From assembly GCA_021850745.1 (NCBI GenBank), contig JAJZKX010000099.1, forward strand, positions 1 through 6,816: a stretch of 6,816 bases of DNA. Reading direction: 5' to 3'. The notes under the pieces were generated by a model. It made no database searches. It saw only the letters and a list, made by a program, of their open reading frames with translations, and was not told the DNA's origin. The position numbers and the translations under genes are program-made. Each line of letters starts with the position of its first letter. Position 1 is the first letter of the stretch. The DNA comes from Thermoplasmata archaeon. GTDB taxonomy: Archaea; Thermoplasmatota; Thermoplasmata; Thermoplasmatales; Thermoplasmataceae. Positions 1 through 6,070 of the stretch are shown here, in pieces.

Positions 1-73
1 ACTGGAAAATGCTCAGCATCTCCTTCCAGAGGTTCTCAGCATCATCGGTATCAAAATTCAGCGGATAGATGTC
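1..73 (-). CDS. glgE: Inverted internal fragment of GlgE (partial)
   Basis: Read on the minus strand from base 73 down to base 2, this stretch gives 24 uninterrupted residues beginning DIYPLNFDTDD and continuing with LWKEMLSIFQ. This matches, from memory of the family, the GlgE segment (DIYPLNFD...LWEE...) that lies shortly before the nucleophile motif VDNPHTKP in the GH13_3 catalytic domain. The two plus-strand frames that are open here (frames 1 and 2) give nothing GlgE-like, and frame 3, the frame of the downstream GlgE piece, is closed by TAG at 66-68. The fragment has no start of its own and runs off the left edge. The residues before the conserved Asp (base 74 onward on this strand) no longer match GlgE, which places the break near bases 69-75. 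It is best read as part of the same gene as the forward fragment to its right, turned around. The match is short, so confidence is good rather than complete. Confidence 0.75.
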
Positions 74-76
74 AAA
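66..76. other. Rearrangement junction inside glgE
   Basis: To the left, GlgE coding sense is on the minus strand and ends at its conserved Asp codon (bases 71-73). To the right, GlgE sense is on the plus strand and starts at the Ser-Lys-Pro codons (72-80), equivalent to the T/S-R/K-P that follows the FLAEAF acid/base motif in intact GlgE. The two readings overlap by a base or two, compatible with a microhomology join. In intact enzymes these points are roughly 65-70 residues apart, so a simple inversion would involve about 200 bp, of which only the right-hand 70 or so are visible. The nature of the event (inversion, fold-back duplication or artefact) cannot be decided from this window. Confidence 0.7.
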
Positions 77-779
77 GCCCTCTGTGATGTATAAGCTCTC
101 CAAAATAGGCTTCCAGCAGTCCTACACATATTTCACCTGGAGGAATTTTGACTGGGAGATAAAGGAATATTTCAATGAGATAAACAGCCCTGAGGTGTCC
201 TCATTCTTCTGGCCAATGCTGTTTCCGAATACACCGGACATTCTGCCATTTGTGTTGCAGAGAGCTGGTAGGCCTGCATTCATTATGCGGGCAGTACTTG
301 CAGCAACACTTTCCCCGCTGTGGGGCATTTACAGCGGATATGAACTGTGTGAGAACGAGGGAATACCGGGGAAGGAGGAGTACATGGATGCCGAGAAGTA
401 TGAAATCAAACAGAGGGACTGGCATGCCGACGGCAACATAAGGGATATAATTTCAAAGCTGAACGCCATAAGAAAGAATGTTGTGAACTTCCGGCTGCAT
501 GGAAATGTGAGGTTCCTGAATTCCAGCAATCCCAGCATACTTGCATATTACCGCCAATATCCGGGAGCGCCCTCTGTTATGGTGGTTGTTAACATAAATC
601 CATATGAAATCTGTGACGCAATGGTTCAGGTACCCCCGGACTGGGTCAGGTCATCAGACTGTGCCGGATACGATGTCCAGGACATGATCACAGAAGAGAA
701 ATACTGCTGGCATAATGAGTATAACTACGTCAGGCTGGTGCCGGAATACAGGCCTGCACACATACTGGTGAGAGGGTAG
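69..779 (+). CDS. glgE: GlgE maltosyltransferase, C-terminal fragment (5' part lost)
   Basis: GlgE (alpha-1,4-glucan:maltose-1-phosphate maltosyltransferase, GH13_3) extends cytosolic alpha-1,4-glucan with maltosyl units from maltose-1-phosphate. Family hallmarks are QQSYTYFTWRN (residues 16-26), NTPDIL with the transition-state Asp (D57), GRPAF followed by LAATLSPLWGIYSGYELCEN (about 67-96), and DAEKYEIKQRDW (107-118), then a C-terminal beta domain to the end. Only 236 codons remain of a protein that is usually about 650-700 residues. The missing part holds the N-terminal domains, the nucleophile Asp of the VDNPHTKP motif and the acid/base Glu of the EAF motif. Similarity begins at residue 2, directly after the expected Glu, so the ATG at 69 is not a natural start: it straddles the rearrangement junction, and a TAG immediately precedes it in frame. 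No ribosome-binding site is evident. A one-base gap separates it from treS. As written it should be inactive; if the join is an artefact, it is the 3' end of a normal glgE. Confidence 0.88.
   Translation: MSKPSVMYKLSKIGFQQSYTYFTWRNFDWEIKEYFNEINSPEVSSFFWPMLFPNTPDILPFVLQRAGRPAFIMRAVLAATLSPLWGIYSGYELCENEGIPGKEEYMDAEKYEIKQRDWHADGNIRDIISKLNAIRKNVVNFRLHGNVRFLNSSNPSILAYYRQYPGAPSVMVVVNINPYEICDAMVQVPPDWVRSSDCAGYDVQDMITEEKYCWHNEYNYVRLVPEYRPAHILVRG
767..771 (+). promoter_or_regulatory. Ribosome-binding site of treS
   Basis: GGTGA lies nine bases before the treS ATG, inside the last codons of the glgE fragment. It matches the 3' end of archaeal and bacterial 16S rRNA and supports the start at 781. The location suggests that treS translation is coupled to glgE. 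Confidence 0.55.
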
Positions 780-780
780 A

Positions 781-2436
781 ATGCTCGGAAGCGATGACGA
801 ACTCTGGTTCAGGGATGCCTCGTTCTATGAGGTACCAGTGAGAAGCTTTTTCGATTCCAATGACGATGGAATAGGGGACTTCAACGGGCTTACCATGAAG
901 CTTGATTATATCAAGAGCATAGGCATGGACTGCGTATGGCTCCTGCCCTTCTATAAATCACCCCTGAAAGATGATGGATATGACATAAGCGACTATTACT
1001 CAATTCTGCCGGACTACGGCACCGTGGAGGATTTCGAGCGCTTCGTCTCAGAAGCCCATGCACGAGGCATCAGGGTCATTGCAGATCTGGTTCTCAACCA
1101 TGTCTCGGATCAGCATGATTGGTTCAGGGAAGCAAGATCAAGCAGGGACAATCCTAAAAGGGACTGGTTTGTATGGTCAGATGATCCTGACAAATACAGG
1201 GGTGTCCGCATCATCTTCGTGGATACTGAGACTTCTAACTGGGCCTGGGATCCGGTTTCCAAGCAGTATTACTGGCACAGATTCTACAGCCACCAGCCGG
1301 ATCTCAACTATGATAATCCCGATGTAAGGAAAGAAATGATGAATGTGATCAGGTACTGGCTCGACAAAGGACTGGACGGGTTCAGATGTGACGCTGTCCC
1401 ATATCTATTCGAGAGGGAGGGGACAAGTTGCGAAAATCTTCCGGAAACTCACCAGTATTTCAAGGAAATCAGGAAGATGATAGATCGAGAATATCCTGGA
1501 TGCATTCTTCTGGCAGAGGCTAATCAATGGCCCGAGGACGCAAAGGCTTACTTCGGAAACCAGGATGAGTTCCACATGAACTTCAATTTCCCACTGATGC
1601 CCAGGGTATTCATAGCACTGGCCAAGGAGGATGCCTTCCCTATTGTAAATATAATAAAGCAAACCCTGCCCATACCGGAGAAATGTGATTGGGGGCTTTT
1701 CCTCAGAAATCATGATGAACTCACTTTAGAAATGGTCACGGATGAAGAAAGAGACCTCATGTTCAAGGAATATGCAAAACTCCCAAAGATGAGGCTTAAC
1801 CTTGGAATAAGGAGAAGACTTGCGCCGCTTGTGGACAACGACAGATACGTGCTTGAGCTTCTGCATGCCCTCATCATGAGCCTCCCTGGGTCTCCAATAT
1901 TCTATTATGGTGATGAGATCAACATGGGAGATAATGTATATCTAGGGGACAGGAACGGGGTGAGAACACCAATGCAGTGGTCTTATGACAGGAATGCCGG
2001 TTTTTCAAGGGCAGATTCCGAGGCACTTTACTCGCCGGTAATAACAAATCCTAATTATCATTATGAAAGCTTCAACGTGGATTCCATGTCACGGCTCCCA
2101 ACATCTTTCCTGAACTGGTTCAGGCGTATGATCATCGTGAGGAAGCAGAATTCGCAGGTGCTGGGGCGTGGATCAATAAGGTTTCTCAAGTCCGAGGACA
2201 AGCAGATACTGGCATTCATAAGGGAATACCAGGGACAACGAATGCTATGCGTATACAACCTTGGAAGGAAGCCAGGGTTCACCAGACTTGACCTTTCAGA
2301 ATTCAACGGATGGCATCTCCGGGAGACAATAAGTTCTGTGAGGTTCCCGGATATAGGTGAGCTGCCATACTTCTTCACAATGCCCAGGCATTCCTATTTC
2401 TGGCTTATCATGGAGGCACCAAATGTCACTGCATAA
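781..2436 (+). CDS. treS: Trehalose synthase (maltose alpha-D-glucosyltransferase), GH13_16
   Basis: TreS interconverts maltose and trehalose inside the cell by an intramolecular double-displacement reaction. The 551-residue protein is complete and of the usual length for a stand-alone TreS. It opens with the typical WF(R/K)DASFYEVPVRSFFDSN-type segment (about 9-27) and carries IADLVLNHVSDQH (100-112), GFRCDAVPYLFEREGT with the nucleophile D204, LLAEANQWPEDA with acid/base E246, and FLRNHDELTLEMV with the stabilising D312. The TreS-specific tract YYGDEINMGDNVYLGDRNG (375-393) followed by VRTPMQWS is intact; these separate it from oligo-1,6-glucosidases and alpha-amylases. A small beta domain occupies roughly 455-551. 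The ATG at 781 is one base after the glgE stop and has a GGTGA site. No mak domain is fused to the C-terminus, unlike many bacterial TreS proteins; the kinase is the next, overlapping gene. In the GlgE pathway TreS supplies maltose to Mak. Identification is secure. Confidence 0.97.
   Translation: MLGSDDELWFRDASFYEVPVRSFFDSNDDGIGDFNGLTMKLDYIKSIGMDCVWLLPFYKSPLKDDGYDISDYYSILPDYGTVEDFERFVSEAHARGIRVIADLVLNHVSDQHDWFREARSSRDNPKRDWFVWSDDPDKYRGVRIIFVDTETSNWAWDPVSKQYYWHRFYSHQPDLNYDNPDVRKEMMNVIRYWLDKGLDGFRCDAVPYLFEREGTSCENLPETHQYFKEIRKMIDREYPGCILLAEANQWPEDAKAYFGNQDEFHMNFNFPLMPRVFIALAKEDAFPIVNIIKQTLPIPEKCDWGLFLRNHDELTLEMVTDEERDLMFKEYAKLPKMRLNLGIRRRLAPLVDNDRYVLELLHALIMSLPGSPIFYYGDEINMGDNVYLGDRNGVRTPMQWSYDRNAGFSRADSEALYSPVITNPNYHYESFNVDSMSRLPTSFLNWFRRMIIVRKQNSQVLGRGSIRFLKSEDKQILAFIREYQGQRMLCVYNLGRKPGFTRLDLSEFNGWHLRETISSVRFPDIGELPYFFTMPRHSYFWLIMEAPNVTA
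2412..2416 (+). promoter_or_regulatory. Ribosome-binding site deciding the mak start
   Basis: GGAGG sits six bases before the ATG at 2423, within the treS 3' end. It favours that ATG over the earlier in-frame ATG at 2357, which would add 22 residues that look like an out-of-frame reading of treS (Cys/Ser/Pro-rich) and do not resemble maltokinase. Confidence 0.75.
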
Positions 2437-3862
2437 TACTGTTCATCTTTCATCTGTCCTTGACAGATCTACGCTCATTGGGCTGCTTGCACAGCTGAAG
2501 ACCAAGAGGTGGTTTCCGTTCAAGTCTGATTCCATTGTGGATGCCCGCCTTGTGGATGCAGTTCCGGAAACTATAGGGGACAGCGAATCTGCCATCGTAA
2601 TTGTTGACATTAGCACAACATCAGGCGGATCGACCATTGTAATAACTCCATCTGCCTTCGATTCATCCCAGTTTGGGGATGCAGTGGAGAACGGAAGCAT
2701 ATCCTCATTCATGTCACTCCTAGCTACGGATGGCGCTGTTTCTGGCTCAAACGGTCGAATTGTGATTCAGGGTCCATATGCAGAAGAATTCCAGTCATAT
2801 ATGACAGCGCATCCCGTCATAACGCCACTTAACGTGGAGCAGTCAAATTCCTCATTTACCGTGGGAGAAAGATACATATGCAAGGTGTTTCGCCGGCCCA
2901 TATCACCCCATAATCCTGACTTTACGGTTCCGGTCAAGCTCTATACAAAAACGAACTTTAGAAATATACCCAGACCAATTGCACAGCTGATCCATGAACC
3001 GGAACCTCTGCTTTCCGTGGTTTCCATACAGGAAAATGTCCAGAATGATGGCGATTACTGGCGCTATTTTCTTGAACTGAGTAAGGATCTGATTGGCAGA
3101 TTCACCCATGGCAGAAAGGCTGTGGTTGAAGATATAATTGAGGAAATGACCTCAGCTGCCACAGAGCTTGCAGTAACGGTTGCAGAAATGCACAGGGCAC
3201 TTTTCAGCATAGATGATCCGGGCTTCGGCCATGAACTCTTCACATCAGGTGACATAACCCGGATTAAACGGAGATACATGGATCTTGCATCTGCAATGCG
3301 CAGGACATCCATTTCTCTTTCAATCAATGGAAGAATATACGACAGCATTGATTTTTACGATCTTATCAGAAATTTTGTCGACAACTTCGACTTCTCTCCC
3401 CTGTATGAGGTGGAGAAGATCAGGTTTCACGGTGATCTTCACCTGGGGCAGATACTCAGGACAACACGTGGACCCATAATTATAGACTTCGAAGGTGAAC
3501 CACTCAGGGGCGAAACGGAGCGATCATCCCTCGGATGTGTCCTGAAGGATGTTGCTGGCATGACACGCTCAATAGACTACGCTTTAAGTTTTTACTCAAA
3601 ATCTGATACTTTACTGGCCAGTGAAACTAGAAAAATTTCCCTGAAACTGCGTGATGTTTTCCTTAAGGCGTATTTCCAGAAATCCAGTGATCTCCCCACC
3701 ATTCCAAGGGACTTCCGGGACTTCATGAAAACTGCAGCCTATTATGAGGTTGAGAAAGCAGTATACGAGGCAAACTATGAGATGAACAACCGGCCAGACT
3801 GGATAATCATACCGGCCCGGGCCCTTGTTGAGACGCTGAGTGGAAGCGGCAGCTTCATGTGA
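2423..3862 (+). CDS. mak: Maltokinase (Mak/Pep2), maltose-1-phosphate forming
   Basis: Maltokinase uses ATP to phosphorylate maltose to maltose-1-phosphate, the donor for GlgE. From the ATG at 2423 the protein has 479 residues, slightly longer than typical bacterial Mak (about 440-460). The N-terminal cap has the family feature KRWFPFKSD (28-36), equivalent to the RWFxGKGR of bacterial homologues. The kinase N-lobe shows YICKVFRRPISPHNPD (151-166), where K154 is the likely ATP-contacting lysine. The C-lobe carries the phosphotransferase catalytic loop FHGDLHLGQ (335-343, catalytic D338), the metal-binding IIDFEGEP (353-360) and LKDVAGMTRSIDYA (374-387), all diagnostic of Mak rather than other APH-like kinases. 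The C-terminal VEKAVYEANYEMNNRPDWI (443-461) is also typical. The start overlaps the end of treS by 14 bases, indicating translational coupling and matched production of the two enzymes, which are a single fused polypeptide in many bacteria. The first 150 residues are divergent, as is usual for this family. Confidence 0.94.
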   Translation: MSLHNTVHLSSVLDRSTLIGLLAQLKTKRWFPFKSDSIVDARLVDAVPETIGDSESAIVIVDISTTSGGSTIVITPSAFDSSQFGDAVENGSISSFMSLLATDGAVSGSNGRIVIQGPYAEEFQSYMTAHPVITPLNVEQSNSSFTVGERYICKVFRRPISPHNPDFTVPVKLYTKTNFRNIPRPIAQLIHEPEPLLSVVSIQENVQNDGDYWRYFLELSKDLIGRFTHGRKAVVEDIIEEMTSAATELAVTVAEMHRALFSIDDPGFGHELFTSGDITRIKRRYMDLASAMRRTSISLSINGRIYDSIDFYDLIRNFVDNFDFSPLYEVEKIRFHGDLHLGQILRTTRGPIIIDFEGEPLRGETERSSLGCVLKDVAGMTRSIDYALSFYSKSDTLLASETRKISLKLRDVFLKAYFQKSSDLPTIPRDFRDFMKTAAYYEVEKAVYEANYEMNNRPDWIIIPARALVETLSGSGSFM

Positions 3863-3878
3863 TTGCCGTGCAGCAGAT

Positions 3879-3883
3879 GAGGT
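3879..3883 (+). promoter_or_regulatory. Ribosome-binding site of treX
   Basis: GAGGT lies nine bases before the GTG at 3893, in the 30-base gap after mak. It supports the GTG start. I see no archaeal TATA-box/BRE pair at a suitable distance in this gap, so treX is probably read from the same transcript as mak. Confidence 0.6.
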
Positions 3884-3892
3884 AGATATATT

Positions 3893-6016
3893 GTGGAAAA
3901 TGTTGAAAGAGTAAGGAGGGGGAGCGAATACCCCCTTGGTGCCACCACAGTTGATGGGGGAGTGAATTTCGCCATTTATTCAGAAAATGCCAGTGCTGTC
4001 TTTCTGGAACTCTATGACAGGGAAGACGGCGAAGCTGTGGAAACCATAAGGTTACAGGAGCAGGATGCACATGTGTGGCACTGTTTTGTGTCTGGCATCA
4101 AACCCGGGCAGCTGTACGCCTATCGAGCGGATGGACCATATGATCCGGAGAATGGGCAGAGGTTCAATAAGAGTAAGCTTCTAATTGATCCGTATGCAAA
4201 GGCCCTGAGTGGTGTTGTAAAATGGAATGACAGCATTTTTTCATACGACATAAATTCCCAGGAAAAAGACCTCAAGATCGATGCAGCACCTGATGAGAAG
4301 TATGTGCCAAAATCAATCGTTGTTGACTCCAGCTACGACTGGGGAGGAGTTGAAAAGCCCAGGCATCCCTGGAACAGGACTATCATATATGAAACCCATG
4401 TAAGGGGAGCCACAATCACAAATCCTCAGGTTGATGAAAAGATCAGAGGGACTTACTCCGGACTTGCATCCGAACCCATGATCCGATACCTGAAGGATCT
4501 TGGCATAACTTCTCTGGAGCTCCTTCCTGTGCACCATCATGTGGATGAGAAGATGCTGGTTGATTCTGGACTTGTGAATTACTGGGGATATAACACCATT
4601 GGATTTTTCGCTCCGGATATACGCTACTCTTCCGGTCCCCCCGGGACTCAGGTACGGGAATTCAAGGACATGGTCAGGAAATTTCATGAGAACGGGATTG
4701 AGGTCATCCTGGACGTGGTTTACAATCATACAGCAGAGGGGAATCATCTTGGCCCCACTTTGAGCTTCAGGGGACTAGACAATACCACATATTACATTCT
4801 TGATCCTGATAGTCCCCGGTTTTACTCTGATTTCACGGGAACAGGAAACAGCCTGAATGCAAGGAATCCACAGGTTCTTCAGCTCATAATGGACAGCCTG
4901 AGGTACTGGGCTACAGATATGCAGGTGGACGGCTTCAGATTTGATCTGGCATCAACTCTGGCTCGTGAGCTTTACAACGTGAATATGCTATCACCATTTC
5001 TGGCCACGATACACCAGGATCCGGTAATTTCAACAATGAAACTCATAGCCGAGCCCTGGGACGTGGGACCAGGTGGATATCAGGTTGGAAATTTCCCTCC
5101 TAAGTGGGCGGAATGGAATGGTAAGTACAGGGATCTGATCAGGAGGATGTGGAGGGGCGATGACGGAACTCTCGCAGAGTTTGCAACAAGAATATCAGGT
5201 TCGCCCGATCTGTATGAGGAGGATGGAAGGAGACCGCACTCGAGCATAAACTTTGTAACGTCCCACGACGGATTTACGCTGTATGACCTTGTTTCATACA
5301 ACAGTAAACACAATGAGGCAAACGGAGAGCTTTTCCAGGGTGGAACGGACGAGAATTACAGCTATAACTTCGGGGTGGAAGGGGAAACTGACAGCCAGGA
5401 GATCCTGGGAAGGAGGTTCCGCAGAATGAAAAATTTCATCTTTACAATGCTTGTTTCACAGGGGGTACCAATGCTGCTGGGTGGTGATGAGATTGGCAGG
5501 ACACAGAGGGGAAACAACAATGCATACTGCCAGGACAACGAGATCAGCTGGTATAACTGGAATCTAGACATGGAAAGGACTTCCCTTCTTAAATTCACGC
5601 GCCATATGATTCACCTGAGGAGGTCAAATCCTGTGCTGAGGAGGAGAAATTTCTTTCGGAGCACCCCAAATCCAGCAACTGGTAGGGCAGAAATACAGTG
5701 GATGACCCCTGAGGGTAGGGACATGACGGCCGCCATCTGGAACGATCCATCGCTTCACGCCCTGATGATAAGGCTTTCAGGACGCGAGACAAGGGAAATA
5801 TCCTACAGGGACGATATTGTCACTGGCGGGGATCTTCTGCTGATCTTCAACTCATCAAGCAGCCCGGTCAACTTCATTCTTCCAGAAAGTGAAAAAGGAT
5901 GGGAGATATATGCCGATACAAATGTACCATCTGTAGACGGGTTACCTCAGAAGCTCCCGGGCAGCAATTATCTGCTGAACTTTGACGCAGCTGCTGTGAT
6001 ACAGGAGATTCTATGA
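3893..6016 (+). CDS. treX: Glycogen debranching enzyme TreX/GlgX (isoamylase type, GH13_11)
   Basis: TreX hydrolyses alpha-1,6 branch linkages of glycogen, releasing linear maltooligosaccharides for TreY. The 707-residue protein is complete. An N-terminal CBM48-like beta domain starts with YPLGAT...GVNFAIYSENA (13-34). The GH13 catalytic domain includes YETHVRG (166-172), LELLPVHHHVDE (208-219), WGYNTIGFFAPD (231-242), VILDVVYNHTAEGN (271-284), GFRFDLAS with nucleophile D351, LIAEPWDVGPGGYQVG with acid/base E387, and TSHDGFTL with D459. These three residues sit a constant 12 positions before the residues I recall for the Sulfolobus solfataricus enzyme (D363, E399, D471), suggesting only a slightly shorter N-terminus. 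GGDEIGRTQRGNNNAYCQDNE (530-550) is the classic GlgX/TreX tract. A C-terminal beta domain follows from about 600. The GTG start is chosen because it has a GAGGT site and family similarity begins about 12 residues later; no in-frame ATG is nearby. Its position directly before treY matches the treX-treY pairing of other trehalose-producing archaea. Confidence 0.96.
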   Translation: MENVERVRRGSEYPLGATTVDGGVNFAIYSENASAVFLELYDREDGEAVETIRLQEQDAHVWHCFVSGIKPGQLYAYRADGPYDPENGQRFNKSKLLIDPYAKALSGVVKWNDSIFSYDINSQEKDLKIDAAPDEKYVPKSIVVDSSYDWGGVEKPRHPWNRTIIYETHVRGATITNPQVDEKIRGTYSGLASEPMIRYLKDLGITSLELLPVHHHVDEKMLVDSGLVNYWGYNTIGFFAPDIRYSSGPPGTQVREFKDMVRKFHENGIEVILDVVYNHTAEGNHLGPTLSFRGLDNTTYYILDPDSPRFYSDFTGTGNSLNARNPQVLQLIMDSLRYWATDMQVDGFRFDLASTLARELYNVNMLSPFLATIHQDPVISTMKLIAEPWDVGPGGYQVGNFPPKWAEWNGKYRDLIRRMWRGDDGTLAEFATRISGSPDLYEEDGRRPHSSINFVTSHDGFTLYDLVSYNSKHNEANGELFQGGTDENYSYNFGVEGETDSQEILGRRFRRMKNFIFTMLVSQGVPMLLGGDEIGRTQRGNNNAYCQDNEISWYNWNLDMERTSLLKFTRHMIHLRRSNPVLRRRNFFRSTPNPATGRAEIQWMTPEGRDMTAAIWNDPSLHALMIRLSGRETREISYRDDIVTGGDLLLIFNSSSSPVNFILPESEKGWEIYADTNVPSVDGLPQKLPGSNYLLNFDAAAVIQEIL

Positions 6017-6066
6017 TACAGCAACTGCTGGAATTTGCCGTAAAATATGCATTTCAGGAAGGCTGA
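6013..6066 (+). CDS. Possible 17-residue leader peptide between treX and treY
   Basis: An ATG at 6013 overlaps the treX stop as ATGA and is preceded by GGAG (6004-6007) five bases upstream. It opens a short frame encoding MIQQLLEFAVKYAFQEG and ending with TGA at 6064-6066, five bases before the proposed treY GTG. The last codons contain the treY ribosome-binding site. The arrangement would let ribosomes finishing treX reinitiate, pass through the short frame and be delivered to treY. The peptide could form an amphipathic helix, but I recognise no family. It may equally be a chance frame; 17 codons carry too little statistical signal to tell. Confidence 0.3.
   Translation: MIQQLLEFAVKYAFQEG
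6056..6062 (+). promoter_or_regulatory. Ribosome-binding site of treY
   Basis: AGGAAGG ends eight bases before the GTG at 6071, the best purine-rich site among the three candidate treY starts (ATG 6047, GTG 6071, ATG 6086). ATG 6086 has only a weak GGAAA five bases upstream, and ATG 6047 has no clear site. Confidence 0.5.
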
Positions 6067-6070
6067 TCCA

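Noticed and set aside
69..71. ATG at 69 as a genuine start of a short GlgE-like protein
   Set aside because: GlgE similarity runs right up to it without an N-terminal domain, no ribosome-binding site is present, and the ATG itself falls on the rearrangement junction.
2..94. Open plus-strand frame starting LENAQHLLPEV and ending with TAA at 92-94, as the tail of an upstream gene
   Set aside because: It looks protein-like, but the complementary minus-strand frame matches GlgE at the exact segment missing upstream of the forward fragment; the plus-strand frame is its mirror.
1405..1713. Minus-strand open frame of 102 codons inside treS
   Set aside because: It is fully antisense to the TreS catalytic region and shows no family features.
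2357..2422. Longer mak start at ATG 2357
   Set aside because: The extra 22 residues lie wholly within treS in another frame, resemble no Mak N-terminus and have no better ribosome-binding site than the ATG at 2423.
3863..3892. ATATAT-like sequence before treX as an archaeal promoter
   Set aside because: It lies only a few bases before the GTG, too close for a TATA box, and no BRE-like purines precede it at the right distance.
4313..4747. Minus-strand open frame of 144 codons inside treX
   Set aside because: It is antisense to strongly conserved TreX catalytic motifs, has no recognisable domain and is best explained as a shadow of the plus-strand codon bias.
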